Origin: Daldinia sp. FL1419
Lineage: Eukaryota; Ascomycota; Sordariomycetes; Xylariales; Hypoxylaceae
DNA length: 64,000 nt
Assembly (NCBI GenBank): GCA_025201765.1
Contig: MU623394.1
Location: forward strand, 146,650 to 210,649
Reading direction: 5' to 3'
The translations under genes were made by a program, and so were the position numbers. Shown piece by piece: positions 47,928 through 59,247 of this stretch (within the stretch, counting starts at the first letter, position 1; the number at the start of each line of letters is the position of its first letter). The notes under the pieces are model-generated. The model had not been told where the DNA came from, ran no database searches, and saw nothing but the letters and a program-made list of their open reading frames with translations.

Positions 47928-49367
47928 TTAATGCAGCCGCGTATATATCTCCTTCTGCTCGAGCCTAGCACATTTCTTAAACATGGCTTCCAAGTTGACG
48001 TGCGCCCGATATTCGATCATGTACGTGTCGGTGGCCAGGTTTCTGAACAGGGTGACGGGATATTCATCAGAGATGGATTTTCCAGCTGCTTGAAGTAGCC
48101 TTTGCGCATCGCGAGCCTCGCCGTATCGAAATACCCATTCTAGAATCGGAGGTTGATCCAATAAAGGGATATCTAGTCTAGCACCCTCTTGAACCAAGAG
48201 CTTCACCTTGCTGACGAAAAAGGGTATATCATCGTAGCATGTAGTCATGTAGTGTAAAAGATCTTCGGTGTCTACCCCGTCCTGTCCGTACTTGGCTCTG
48301 ATGATGGCTATTAGAGAAGACATCACATCGGTGCTTCCGTTGACTATCGCCTCTTCCAACGGTGTCGAGCCCTCGACGTATCTTTCCGTGGGATCGGCAC
48401 CAGACTTGATAAGCCTTCGAAGAATAGGCTGTGGCGGGGACTTCCTAGGGCGAATCTTCTTAAACTTCTGTTTGTATCTGACATCTATCAAGGCGTGGAT
48501 GGGGAATTTTACCCCTGGTTGTGGGTTATCGGGTTTGACTTTGGAACCGGCGTTGAGCAATTCGTGCGCTTGCCGAAATCTCCCCCTGGAAAGTGCCGAC
48601 GTAAGAGGCAGTTCACCGCGAACCTCACTATTGACATTCGCACCGAGCTCGATCAACTTCTTTATCATCTTGGTATCCTTATCTGGGGCTCTCGAGTATC
48701 TCATAGCATACCTCAAGGGGGTGTAGCCTTCGTAATCTACCAAGTCAACAGATAACCCGACCTTCTTGACAAGGTTTTCGACCGTTTCGACCATGTTCCG
48801 ACAAGCCGCATAGTGGAGCGCCGATCTAAACTTGTTTTCGTCACGCTCCAGAATGCAAGATGTATCGGCACCGAGAGACAACAGTCTTAAAGTGATCTCC
48901 TCCATACGATGGTTGATGCAGTTCATCAATGCCGGGGATCTTGTTCGACATATAACACGTTCCAAGCTTGGTTTGGACGGCTCGTTCTCAAAAGGCGGAT
49001 TGATGGCTTGGAGAGCTCCTTTAACAGCGGTACCACGATCCAACAACCACGTAGCGATATCATCATGACCGTAGTAGCAAGCCTGGGCCAATAGGTTATC
49101 CCATGGTTCATCTGGCACCAAACCGAACGACGTCGCCACTTTTAGGGTACCGAGAGTTCCCTTCTGAACGGCATAATAAAAGCAACTGCAATTGTGATTA
49201 TGTCGGTTGTAGTTATACAGGATTTTATTAACGCACACGTGTAGCCAGCGGGCTGCGAAAGACGTTCTTGCCAAATCTGCCTGGTCCAAAATCTTGGTGC
49301 CATCTTCTCTTTCAGCCGTCATGACCGTCTGAATAAGTTCGACTGGAAATTTCCCAAGATGAACCAT
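47928..49367 (-). CDS. F-box-like/ankyrin-repeat protein, paralogue A
   Basis: Intronless 479-residue protein. The N-terminus KFPVELIQTVMTAE resembles the start of an F-box, and the next 50 residues (DQADLARTSFAARWLHVCVNKILY) fit a degenerate F-box helix set. Ankyrin repeats follow from about residue 80: YGHDDIATWLLDRGTA, RSALHYAACRNMVETVENL, DYEGYTPLRYAMRYSR, KKLIELGANVNSEVRGELPL, RRLIKSGADPTERYVEGSTPL and others. F-box/ankyrin proteins in fungi are usually substrate receptors of SCF ubiquitin ligases or allorecognition/effector-like genes; the actual partner is unknown. It is clearly related to the gene at 56577-58727, sharing IKKLIELGAxVNSExRGELP, and to the pseudogene at 53894-55485. Confidence 0.87.
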   Translation of the reverse strand: MVHLGKFPVELIQTVMTAEREDGTKILDQADLARTSFAARWLHVCVNKILYNYNRHNHNCSCFYYAVQKGTLGTLKVATSFGLVPDEPWDNLLAQACYYGHDDIATWLLDRGTAVKGALQAINPPFENEPSKPSLERVICRTRSPALMNCINHRMEEITLRLLSLGADTSCILERDENKFRSALHYAACRNMVETVENLVKKVGLSVDLVDYEGYTPLRYAMRYSRAPDKDTKMIKKLIELGANVNSEVRGELPLTSALSRGRFRQAHELLNAGSKVKPDNPQPGVKFPIHALIDVRYKQKFKKIRPRKSPPQPILRRLIKSGADPTERYVEGSTPLEEAIVNGSTDVMSSLIAIIRAKYGQDGVDTEDLLHYMTTCYDDIPFFVSKVKLLVQEGARLDIPLLDQPPILEWVFRYGEARDAQRLLQAAGKSISDEYPVTLFRNLATDTYMIEYRAHVNLEAMFKKCARLEQKEIYTRLH

Positions 49368-51021
49368 GGTGGTGGATGATTTGAAGTATTGATGTTACAC
49401 TATGAGGGTAGTTAGACTAGTGAAAGGAAAACAGATATACAGGAGGTGGATGTTATACCTAGTAATATGAGAGGACAAGTAGGTAAGATATAAAATGATG
49501 AACTGTTGGTGTAGAAAGCAAAAATATCTAGCAGGAATTAAAGTAATCGGACGCGGATTTATATTTCTCGGGGGTCGAGTTTGCAAGCTGGGTGAGTAGG
49601 AAAATAAATAGTAACCCCCTGAGTCACTCGATGTTTAGTACTATATAAATTGTAAAATGGCAAAACCAACTATGACATAAAATATTAACTGTAATACGAA
49701 ACATAAACCATAACATAAACTAATAAGTCGGGTTAGATATGCTCTGCTAATATTTGGTACGTAGGGGGCGCTGAAATCACTGTTGTCACAGTTTTACTAG
49801 CATACAGTACGAAGGTCCGGGCCAAGAGTCTTGTATATAACCGAAGCTCGACCACCGTATGCGAATATCTTCTTTTCTTGCACTACATTACTTAGCTGTC
49901 AAGCTGGGATCTCAATAATAACATCTCCGCCAAGCTCATGTGGCTTAAAATATTCTAGTTGCAAAACAATATTAACCACTGTAGGCTTAAACAATAGGTA
50001 CAGTGCAAACCTTTTCGAACCCACATGCGCCTTGCTAAACTCAAACACGCAAAACCTTTGAATCGGAACTTTATACAGGCCATAATGTTTTAAGTTACAA
50101 GGCTTTGATAGTTAGAGAGTACCTTTGATGATAGTCAATTATAGAGTGAATAATAAGCAGCAGCTTCGCTACTGCAAAGTAACTCTATAAATAGGTACCT
50201 ACCTATATTAAGCTAATAACGCTTAACCTTCTAACTTCTAGCGTGGGAGTTGTGCTTCACTTATAGGATGGATAGATGGATAGTATGTTTTACACCAAGA
50301 CTGGCTTCCGTAAGGGCATGCAATATATAAGGCTACTGTACATTCATAAATCTACCTAATTTTAGAAGATATACGTCATTCGGGGCCTTCTAACTTTTAT
50401 TACCCTACAGGAACCTTCTAAATCTCCTACACAAAAATAAAAAAAAAAACATTACTTTAAGCCATAGTTATTTCCCACAATATACACTAACAATAATTCA
50501 CCACGTAGGTATTGTACCTGTATTTCAAGCTCATCCCATTGGCGATATGGTTCCCCGGACACCTAAACAGTCCCCAAAATTAATTCTTATTCATAGATTG
50601 AATATATTGTATTGGAGAGCCTTTTGTCGTCGTAAATATAATATTTTTTCTTACCAGCTCACTGTTCGTCTCTCGACTTTTGTAATCCAACGAAAGATTC
50701 TAGCTTTATCCTCGTTTCTTTTTATCCGCCGGGCTCTACCACAGGGCTCAAAAAATAATTTACAGAGTTTTCTCATATATGCCTTCTTCACCCATAAGTA
50801 ATTATATTTCGGGCTCCGTATCGCACGCGTTGTGCCGTAATTCTTCACCCCCTATATAGGTATATATAATAGTGGAGACATACCCCCTTTCCTGACTAAT
50901 CCCCACTTATCCCCTAACATTGATGATCTAGTCCGCCCATGTCTGGAGACCGTGCGACCCGAGGGTAAGACAGAAATGCCCGCATTACCTAGTAGAGCCC
51001 AAAGGAACCGTCTGCGTTTTT

Positions 51022-51055
<34 letters not shown>

Positions 51056-52983
51056 TTTAGTAGAAGTGTTTCTCCGTCGCTTAGTATGGCATTTATAACC
51101 CCTGTCAGGGCTTTTTCGAGAGATCTCTGATTACCATATGATACCCTGCTTAGATAGCTTCTAGTAGCCACTTGGGGTTTCTTGGCCATAGGCGGATTGT
51201 GATTTTATCAAGTAGAAATACAACTATATGATCACTAAGTCTGTTCTTCGAGGCTTTTGTGACGAAAGCGAGTCGCCCCCTGATCGGATATCCCATACCG
51301 AACAAGATAGTAAGTCATCCACCCACCACAGGACGCACATAAGGCAAGCAACATGATACAGCCTAACTAATCTCTGGGACTCTTAGTCTTGCACCCCTTT
51401 TCACGAGAATCTAGAGGCGAGCAGCGTGGGCAGACGGGCTCATATAATCTGTGGGTCAGGTTCATAGGGAAATGGACAGTAGCCTACCTGAGCTACTCAA
51501 TGTTTAGTACCGTGCAAACAGTAAGTAGAGAAATCAACTGTGATATAAGCCAATTAATCAGATCGGATGTGCTCTGTTAGTAGTTGTCAGGGGAATAAGT
51601 GGAGACTAGGTAGTCAGGAAAGGGAGAATAGCCCCACAGTTGTAGATATACCAAGGGGGCTGCACGCCCTTGGTTTAGCTGCTTATTAGAAAGTCAAGCG
51701 CTATCACTCTACGATTGATCTCCCTCGGGGGTATTCTCTGACAGTAGTACATCAGTGGCAAATATTTCTTCGAGGTTCAACGTCAGTGAAAATGCACGGC
51801 ACCTAGTCCTCTTTGGTCATACCTATTCCAGCCCACAGGCCTAACCAGCTAAGTCTATTGTCAATGATACTAGGTAGGCAGGTATTTTACACATTGGGCA
51901 ATAAAGCTTACTGTAGACACAGTGACTGCTTGGTTTATCCACGTAGGTAATGTAGGTACATTTTTCCCCGTTCCCGGCCTACCCTAATTTTCCTGTTTCG
52001 GCACATATTACCTATCTACCTAGGCTGGATTATGTTTGCCAGGCTAAGAACTACCAAAATATATGATCTACCTAACTAATGAAGAAAAAAAAAAGAAAAA
52101 AAAAGACAGTTGTCACAGCTTGGTAGGTTGGTAAGTCGTGGATGAGAACCTAGCTCTCCAGCAAGACGGTTACCACTTTGATAGCCCAGATACATAACAG
52201 GAGGATATGGGAAGCTAGTAAAAAGACAAATCCTATGTCATAAAAGCTCACGATAAAGTGCCACCATAAGATAAATAACAGTAGGAAGCCGTAATCTACT
52301 CAGTGTTTCAGTTTGGGTGAACATCAATCCTTTACCTACAGGTATTATTTAGTATCTAAATAAGTATTCTCTATACTTGAATATCCCAGAGCATAAGGGT
52401 TTCTTTTCTATATTACGACCTTGGAGGTACCCATTTCCTAACTTACAATCAATGCTATTTCGTAGCACTAGGATATGTAGGTAAGTACCTAGGTAATTAT
52501 ATGAAAGCTACTCGCTAGAAAACACTTCTAGTGTAATCAGTTGCATAGCCCCTAGTCCATTGTCATTATCCTATATTCTTGTGAGTAGACCAGAGAAAGG
52601 GGGACGTGAGACCCGGCTAAGAAAGGGATGCATGTACACCCCTGAATCAAGAATCGTGTACTCAATATTACACATAACATACGTGCAAAATATTCTCGTA
52701 GGATTTTCAAGTTCTAAGTACTCCATTCATTGTACAACCGGGTTGTCCACAATTTACCGGACTAAAGAATAGTATGAGCATGACCAAGACCTTTCCATCG
52801 TACCAAAGTTCACACGCCAAGACTCACCTAGCAATGGCCTTTGGGACTACAAATATATAAACATGCTCGGGACTCTTCCCGCTCTTTTCATTCTATCACC
52901 ATACAATAGTCCTAACCCTCAAAACTCAACCAGAAGCACCTACCATCTAGATATATCCCAAACTAGGAACCCATTTGAATATT
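49368..52983. other. 3.6 kb gene-poor region
   Basis: Mostly A/T-rich with no gene-like frame. Contents noted: a 28-base T run (51025-51052) next to a fragment on the minus strand, A-rich tracts at about 52083-52105, TAGG/CCTA motifs (about 50201-50212, 51951, 52478-52494), and a TATATAA at 52854-52860 upstream of the small ORF. Looks like decayed DNA of the ankyrin accessory block. Confidence 0.55.
51025..51052. repeat. 28-base T homopolymer
   Basis: Uninterrupted T run. On the minus strand it is a poly(A) that follows about 130 bases of open frame beginning MAKKPQVATRSYL. It could be the tail of a retrotransposed fragment or plain slippage; no target-site duplication was found by eye. Confidence 0.85.
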
Positions 52984-53268
52984 ATGGAGGCAATAGTCAT
53001 TGCCAAACTTGTCGATATGGTGCAGTTTATCAAGACCATCGATATCGATGAAGTCTTGAGCGACGACCATCGAGACCTATTGACGGAATACCTCAAGGAG
53101 GTTGATCAGCATTACTGTACCCTTCGCCTCATCAAACGCTCCGTGGAGGATATCGATGAAGAGCGCTACGATATTTGTGCCAAAGGAATGGATGAAGCAG
53201 ATGAGCTCCGGGACATTATCAACTCTATTCTTAAGAAAAGCGATGAACTAGCCGAGCAGAAGAAATAA
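52984..53268 (+). CDS. Small acidic helical protein, unknown
   Basis: Candidate 94-residue protein beginning MEAIVIAKLVDMVQF and ending SDELAEQKK. It is rich in Asp, Glu, Lys, Leu and Ile with heptad-like spacing, suggesting a compact helical or coiled-coil fold. There is no signal peptide or membrane helix. A TATATAA (52854-52860) lies about 125 bases upstream, and a pyrimidine-rich leader follows it, both features of a real promoter; however a short out-of-frame ATG frame starts at 52863. Position inside the ankyrin block and lack of any recognised domain make the function unknown. It could also be a chance frame. Confidence 0.5.
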   Translation: MEAIVIAKLVDMVQFIKTIDIDEVLSDDHRDLLTEYLKEVDQHYCTLRLIKRSVEDIDEERYDICAKGMDEADELRDIINSILKKSDELAEQKK

Positions 53269-53893
53269 GAGCATTCTTAGACCAGGGAATCAATAGCAGG
53301 CGAGCATCTATCATGGCCAGGACCGCGCGATTAAAAGATACCTAGCCGAGCCGAAGCGATGGAACGAGGCCACCCAAGAACCTCCTGCAATTATCGATTT
53401 CTTTTTGTACCATAATATAATTTTTAATATAATTATCTAAGGTAGCTTGATTGATAAATATTTGGATTATCCGAAACCAGCTTTGATGATAAAAATCATA
53501 CATGGCACATGTTTTATTTTAACGGTCAATCACGTCTATACTAATCGACTTATGATGTCCATCTTGATTAGCCAAGGCAGTAATATATGCATATAGGTAC
53601 CTTATACTCGAAAGCACGTTTAGTCTATCATCCTTAATACAACTACCTATATATAATGGGTTCTTGATTCGTGAATGGAATATAAACGCTATGAATATGA
53701 ATAATAAAACTATGATAGCCTTTAAAAGCGCACAGTCATGTCCAAGTAAATTAGGTAATTATAAAGATAGAGTTATACATTTTCACTTATACCTCCTAAC
53801 ATTTGAAGAATCATATGGCGACTAGTACTCTTCTCAATCAGTCACTTTGCTTGAATCTATCACCAAATTCGGTAACCGTTCCAACTTTCCACT
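53269..53893. other. Intergenic region
   Basis: A/T-rich spacer between the small ORF and the ankyrin pseudogene. Nothing recognised. Confidence 0.5.
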
Positions 53894-55485
53894 ATGGTAA
53901 AACTTGTGGATCCTCCCGTTGAATTCTCTTTTCACTGACTACGACATTGAAGCAAATATTAAAGCTCTTGCTAGCTTGGCCTTGATTAGCAGGAGATTTT
54001 ATACTATCTTCAACTTTGTACGCTACTCATACAGTGAAAAATCCGAGTGATCTCACAACGTATTGAAGAGAGCAACGGTTCGCGGGAACCTAGACGCCTT
54101 AAAAATTACTATTTTGTACGGATTAGATCCACGCTTTATCCGCAATATCCCGCTGTCTTCGACGATACTGCTGTTTTGGGATTATGTGATGACGGTAAAT
54201 TGCGAATTTGGCCACCAGGATATTGCTGAATAGTTGTTAGACCGTGGTACGCCTCCACCCCCTTAAGGTAACACCTAGGCCTGATAAACCAGCCACTGCG
54301 TTGCAAGAGACAAATTTTTACGGTTATGAAGACATTTGCATATTATTACTAGGTATTACGTGGTCCAATCCTATCTACGGCCCATCCCTGGAACATTCCG
54401 GTTCCGGGGCCAAAACAACGTTACCTACACCAAGCAGCGATATATTATAGAATACGTGTAGTGGAGTATCTCGTAAAAAAAAGGACTTTGCGATTGATTT
54501 GAGAGATCATTTGGGTAACTCTCCTCTTCACCTAGTGTTGGACCAGAAGAAAGTGCCTAACAGCAACGCGCCGACTAAAACGCCAATACGGCTGGGATCG
54601 GATGTTAACTGTAGGTAGAACTCGGAAGAATTGCTCCTAATTTCTGTAGCGTTTCGTCGTAGAAAATATGAATGCGCAAATATTTTTACTGGATAAGCTT
54701 GAGCAATCTGAGCCATCTGAGCCACCAATGCCACCAATGCCACCAATGCCATCCATTCACTATCCTACTTTCGGCATGATTTACCCTACGAAGCCGATGC
54801 CTTGGGACGACACAGAAAGTACCTATTGCCGAGATGCATCAGGCGCAAATTCTAATGCTCAACAGACTAGTTGGTGCCGGTATAAACTCGAGCCTCAAGG
54901 GAAAGGAACCCTAGCTCATTTTTGGGATACAATGTATTGTTGAGAAGTAATACATCGTTGGGATACGATATCTTATTGGAATGCGCTGCCCTAGAGGGGT
55001 CCTACTAGATAACATCAGATCTTCTAGCCGTGCTTAAGGGAAAGTATGAAGAACCCGCGGGTTTAGTAGGCCTTCCAAGTCCGTTGATAGAAATGGCGCT
55101 GGAAATGGCGTCCCGTTAAAGCACGGCTGAACACTGCTTCACTGTGCTAGGTATAGGTAATCCTTCTTACAAACGGCTCGTTCATCCGGAACACTCTTGG
55201 CGTGAGAATAAATGGATTGAAGAGCTGGTACTTTTAGGCGTAGCAAACGAATCCATGCTCGATCAAAAATATCTAAATGAACTTCTTGCAGAAGCCGCTA
55301 CGTCCGAAATATTCGATAGTTGCCGGTGGATAGATCACCACTTGATGACCCTCATTGGCAACGATGCCATCTTTGAGGATCCTGATCCTGATGAATCCCC
55401 GAATGTTCCTCTTACTGAAGCACTACTAGGTCAGATTCCAAACAAGAAGCTGCCTAATCTAGGTACCTACTCACCCGTGCTCTAA
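53894..55485 (+). pseudogene. Decayed F-box-like/ankyrin gene, third paralogue
   Basis: Remnants in order and on one strand match the two intact ankyrin genes. At 53894 MVKLVDPPVEF matches MAKLTDLSVEL; then, after a stop and frame change, ASLALISRRFYTIFNFVRY matches the F-box second half. At about 54072 the frame ATVRGNLDALKITILYGLDP leads to FGHQDIAE-stop-LLDRGT (TAG at 54231-54233, where the paralogues have Trp). Around 54320 GYEDICILLL and at about 54457 VVEYLVKK continue, then a frameshift in an A run gives AIDLRDHLGNSPLHLV, equal to SINIRDYKGYTPLRY. Less certain pieces are GANSNAQQT (about 54840) and the open frame 55144-55485 (VPLTEALLGQ). Several stops and frameshifts; no functional product expected. 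Confidence 0.8.
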
Positions 55486-56576
55486 CGTATCGCTCTGACC
55501 CATGGGTTCATCATCTACATGGCCGTGTCGAATTTGATTTCCATATTTTGCTGGAATGGTATGTGGTTACACAAGGCTGCAAAACGGGGTAGATGAAGTT
55601 CAGTAATATACCTATCTTAGGTAGGTACTTACCTGTTAGATGGTAGATTATTATCACTTGCGTATTCAAATAATAAAATACCATCACGTTCTACCTATAT
55701 AGGTACTTACCTATGTAGGTACCCTTGTCTTGATTGCTCCTTCCATTATTTATGTCAACTACCTTGATGGCGATGATAGTGACGATAGTGACGATAATAA
55801 CGACGACGGGTGTACTAGCGGCTCCTAACCATGGGACACATATCGTAGGCAACCTCTCATGTGCACCTGCTAGGCTAGAAGTCTGCGGAGCCTTCTCAAG
55901 GTACCCAAACCAAAATAACCATCTCGTCATTGGCCGCTCAAGCGCTCAAACGCGCGCGTGGCTGAACAAAATGCAAAGAATGTGACTAAGACCGTGCATA
56001 TAGTATAGATAGGTAGGTACGTAGGTAGGTACTCGGTATGAACAACCAATCAATCAAGGTCTACGCATGGTACGAACGCCCGTAACACGGTTACTAGTTC
56101 CTTGGAACCATGGGATGCTATGGAGTCATCGGTCATCTGGCAGACCCAAACACCCTTTTGACCAGGGTGTGCTTTATGAGTAAATTGTTGAGTGATTCTG
56201 CACAGTAGACCTGACCTACTATATGTCAGGAGGTACCTGGGTCACTAAGCCAAACGAGAATATAAATATCTCCTACAATCCCGTCAAGATTCCCAATCTA
56301 GTTTCTCTCTTTTCCAGAGCATTCAGTCCGAGAATCAAATCAGAAACTTACCTTAATATTCCAACACTCGCAGGTGAGGACTCCTAGATGCCTTACCCTA
56401 CCTACCTACCTATCTAACATATTAGGCGCCTCTTATTTGTTCTCATCTAATAACTCAGGCTTCCTTCCCTCCTTTCCTCCTCCCGCCTAGTCATCGACCC
56501 TCTGCAGAATCCTAACCACAAAATTTCATCCCCGATTCGATTTCCTAGAGCCGACGATTGGGTTGCGCTTCTCAAC
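55486..56576. other. Intergenic region upstream of ankyrin paralogue B
   Basis: TAGG/CCTA motifs are dense here (55616-55634, 55694-55722, 56010-56033, 56397-56412). A TATAAAT at about 56261-56267 and a possible 5'-UTR intron (GTGAGG near 56374 to ACTCAG near 56459) precede the ankyrin ATG. Confidence 0.5.
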
Positions 56577-58727
56577 ATGGCCAAACTTACGGATCTCAGC
56601 GTTGAGTTACTACATATGATTGCAGCCTGCCAAAAACCGAGAAAATGGTACTATACTGGTGACCCCCATATACTGGATCAATGCGACCTCGGCAGTCTGG
56701 TTCTAACCAATCGAAGCTTCTATCATGTCTTCATCCGTATACTTTACATCCACGGCTCAAAATACAGGTTGCCGAGGTCGTGGGACATGTTCCATAGAGC
56801 GATAGCGACCCAGAACTTTGATACCTTGAGAATTGCAGACTCGTTCCAATTAAAACCGACTGCAGATGGGCCTAGTTCTCCAACCAGCCTATTATCCTTG
56901 GCTTGCGAAGATGCAAACCGAGATATTATTGTATGGTTATTAGACCGGGGCGCAACGCTTAACTACATCGATCCGCAGGAATCGCCTGATTCCATGGAGC
57001 CTAAAGGATGTTCCTTTCTAACAAAAGCAATCGAGGATGGCAACGAAAGCACTGCTATAATGCTGCTATCACTCGGATCCGATCCTATCTTTACTAGGGG
57101 TCCGAATGTTTTTCGGTCGGCGTTACACTACGCCGTACTCAAAAACATGCTTGACCTGGTTGAATACCTCGTAAGAGACATGGGGTTATCGATTAACATA
57201 AGAGATTACAAAGGATATACTCCCCTTCGGTACATGATACGATATACGAAGTCATGGGATAGCGACACAGAAATGATCAAAAAATTGATAGAGCTTGGGG
57301 CAGACGTCAACAGCGAGGCTCGTGGTGAGCTGCCGCTGACATCAGCGTTGATGAGAGGCAAATACGAACATGCTAGTATTTTACTCGCTGCTGGCTCAAA
57401 AGTCAAGCCGGATCGGCCGGTCCGTAAGGTCAAATATCCTTTGCACGGCCTTATCAGCAACAAGATGACTCCCCGGAGTTCTCCAGACAAGGCAAAAGAA
57501 GATATGCTCGAGAAGTTGATCCGTGCTGGCGCCGATCTGGGAGAAGCATACCCCCAAGGGAATTCGCCGTTAAAAGAGGCCCTTATGTACTCAACGTTCG
57601 ACGACACATTGATGATTTTTAATAGGCTTAAGGGCCAGGATAAAGAAGCCTCGATCCTGACAAGGCTTATAGATGACCTGTCAAAGAAAATGTGCACTGT
57701 AGAGGGTTGGTCGAAAAAGATTGAACTACTACTCAGACATGGCGCGAAGATAGACGTGCCCCTACGGAGTGGCGAAACAATCCTTGAGCTTGCAATCAAG
57801 GATGAAATTTACTACGGTGATTCTCATATGACCAGGGTAGTGCGCGAAATAATCGAGTCCACGCTCAACAAAGATTATATCATCAACTTTATGGTAGAAC
57901 TTTGCGTCAAGTATAAGGACGACAAGCAGATAGAAACCATGCACAACAAGGAAATTTCGACCATCGCATTACGGATCTCCCGGTTTATCTCTCGAGGCGG
58001 GCTACCCGAGAGCTACAGCAGTGCGAGTCACATCCACGTGCGTTCCAGCATGCGCTCCATCGCATTACGGATGTTACAATTCGAGGACGGCAGCCGTACA
58101 TTCCCCCTACCATTTCTCGACATTCTAAAAGAGGCAGCATTCTACCATAAGCTACACGATTTACTTACCGATGTTCTGCAACAACGCCGCTCCCCCAGCG
58201 CAGTCTATTACATACTCAGTCGCAAGGACGACTTTCCCAAAAAGCCTCCAAATCCGAAGTGGCTGCATCTGGCCGTCCAATGGAACGATAGAGCCGTCCT
58301 CGAAAGATTATTGGAGGAGCAGCCAGATCTGGATGTAAACGATTTGTCCGTGGAACAAGTGACGCCAATAGTAACCGCTCTACGAAGCGGTCAGGAGTCA
58401 GCCGCCATGATGCTGCTAGAGTACAACGCCGATCCGTTCTATCCCGAAAAACAGCCAGTTTACGCCGGCGATGCGCACGATTTCATTGTGTGGGAGAAAC
58501 CAGGAGTCTCGGCTTTCGAGATTGCACTACATCGCAGCCACGAAGACCGTCTCGGCGCCGTGTACGAGGACCTTGCCTGGAAGCTATGGGATAGATGTAA
58601 TCCTAGGCACCGACCCGATCCAAGGCCGTTCGTCCAGTGTGTCAGAAGCTGCCCCGGCTGCCAGTCCAGTACCAGAGTGGTGAAGTTCTTGGAGGATCTG
58701 GGTACGGCCAAATTATGTGACTTATAA
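56577..58727 (+). CDS. F-box-like/ankyrin-repeat protein, paralogue B
   Basis: Intronless 716-residue protein. N-terminus LTDLSVELLHMIAACQ is F-box-like, followed by CDLGSLVLTNRSFYHVFIRILY. Ankyrin units start near residue 105: NRDIIVWLLDRGATLN, ESTAIMLLSLGSDP, RSALHYAVLKNMLDLVEYL, DYKGYTPLRYMIRY, IKKLIELGADVNSEARGELP, LEKLIRAGADLGEAYPQGNSPL and IELLLRHGAKIDVP. After a non-repeat stretch (about 420-560) further repeat-like units occur (WLHLAVQWNDRAVLERLLEE, ESAAMMLLEYNADP). It is 237 residues longer than paralogue A, mainly at the C-terminus, which ends with a CVRSCPGCQSS cysteine cluster. Role unknown; SCF substrate receptor is one possibility. Confidence 0.88.
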   Translation: MAKLTDLSVELLHMIAACQKPRKWYYTGDPHILDQCDLGSLVLTNRSFYHVFIRILYIHGSKYRLPRSWDMFHRAIATQNFDTLRIADSFQLKPTADGPSSPTSLLSLACEDANRDIIVWLLDRGATLNYIDPQESPDSMEPKGCSFLTKAIEDGNESTAIMLLSLGSDPIFTRGPNVFRSALHYAVLKNMLDLVEYLVRDMGLSINIRDYKGYTPLRYMIRYTKSWDSDTEMIKKLIELGADVNSEARGELPLTSALMRGKYEHASILLAAGSKVKPDRPVRKVKYPLHGLISNKMTPRSSPDKAKEDMLEKLIRAGADLGEAYPQGNSPLKEALMYSTFDDTLMIFNRLKGQDKEASILTRLIDDLSKKMCTVEGWSKKIELLLRHGAKIDVPLRSGETILELAIKDEIYYGDSHMTRVVREIIESTLNKDYIINFMVELCVKYKDDKQIETMHNKEISTIALRISRFISRGGLPESYSSASHIHVRSSMRSIALRMLQFEDGSRTFPLPFLDILKEAAFYHKLHDLLTDVLQQRRSPSAVYYILSRKDDFPKKPPNPKWLHLAVQWNDRAVLERLLEEQPDLDVNDLSVEQVTPIVTALRSGQESAAMMLLEYNADPFYPEKQPVYAGDAHDFIVWEKPGVSAFEIALHRSHEDRLGAVYEDLAWKLWDRCNPRHRPDPRPFVQCVRSCPGCQSSTRVVKFLEDLGTAKLCDL

Positions 58728-59247
58728 ACAAGCTAATCCCCTTGAGATAGCGTATGCGAAAGAGAAAATAGCACATATCACTCCTTTTGTTCGGGATTAA
58801 TAGGCTGTTATTGATGAATCATTGTGAAAATAGCCCTCCATAGCCCTTCATAGTGCCCATAGCCGCATAGCCATTATGTTAAGGTACCTAGGTATACAAC
58901 CGCACCGCAACGTGAATGCATTTCCATAATATTGATATAGCATGTTTCCCTTCTCAAAAAGAGAACTGGGTGGGATAAATGGTATCTAGAGTATAGGCAA
59001 AGAAGACTCTGCTAAACAGAGCCACATAATAGAACTAAGGCTCTTTCTCGTCTCCTCAAACTCTTGTACATATCGTGAACCTGTAACATGCAAGCATGCA
59101 CGTCTCTACTCTCTCCAAACCGTGCAATCCCAGTCAAGACGTAGCCTCCGGCGCCAATCGAATATGGTATCCCCTTGAGTAAAGAAAGCCCAGAAAACTT
59201 TCAACATCCGTGATAAATTGCACGCATTCTTGTCCGGCTCCATATAC
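58728..59247. other. Intergenic region between convergent 3' ends
   Basis: Tail-to-tail spacer between ankyrin paralogue B (+) and the FHIP gene (-). Imperfect CATAGCCC-type repeats occur at about 58830-58872. No gene seen. Confidence 0.5.

Noticed and set aside
55026..55128. Ten-base inverted arms AGCCGTGCTT / AAGCACGGCT 83 bases apart
   Set aside because: Short arms inside pseudogene DNA are expected by chance; no transposon ends or duplication seen.
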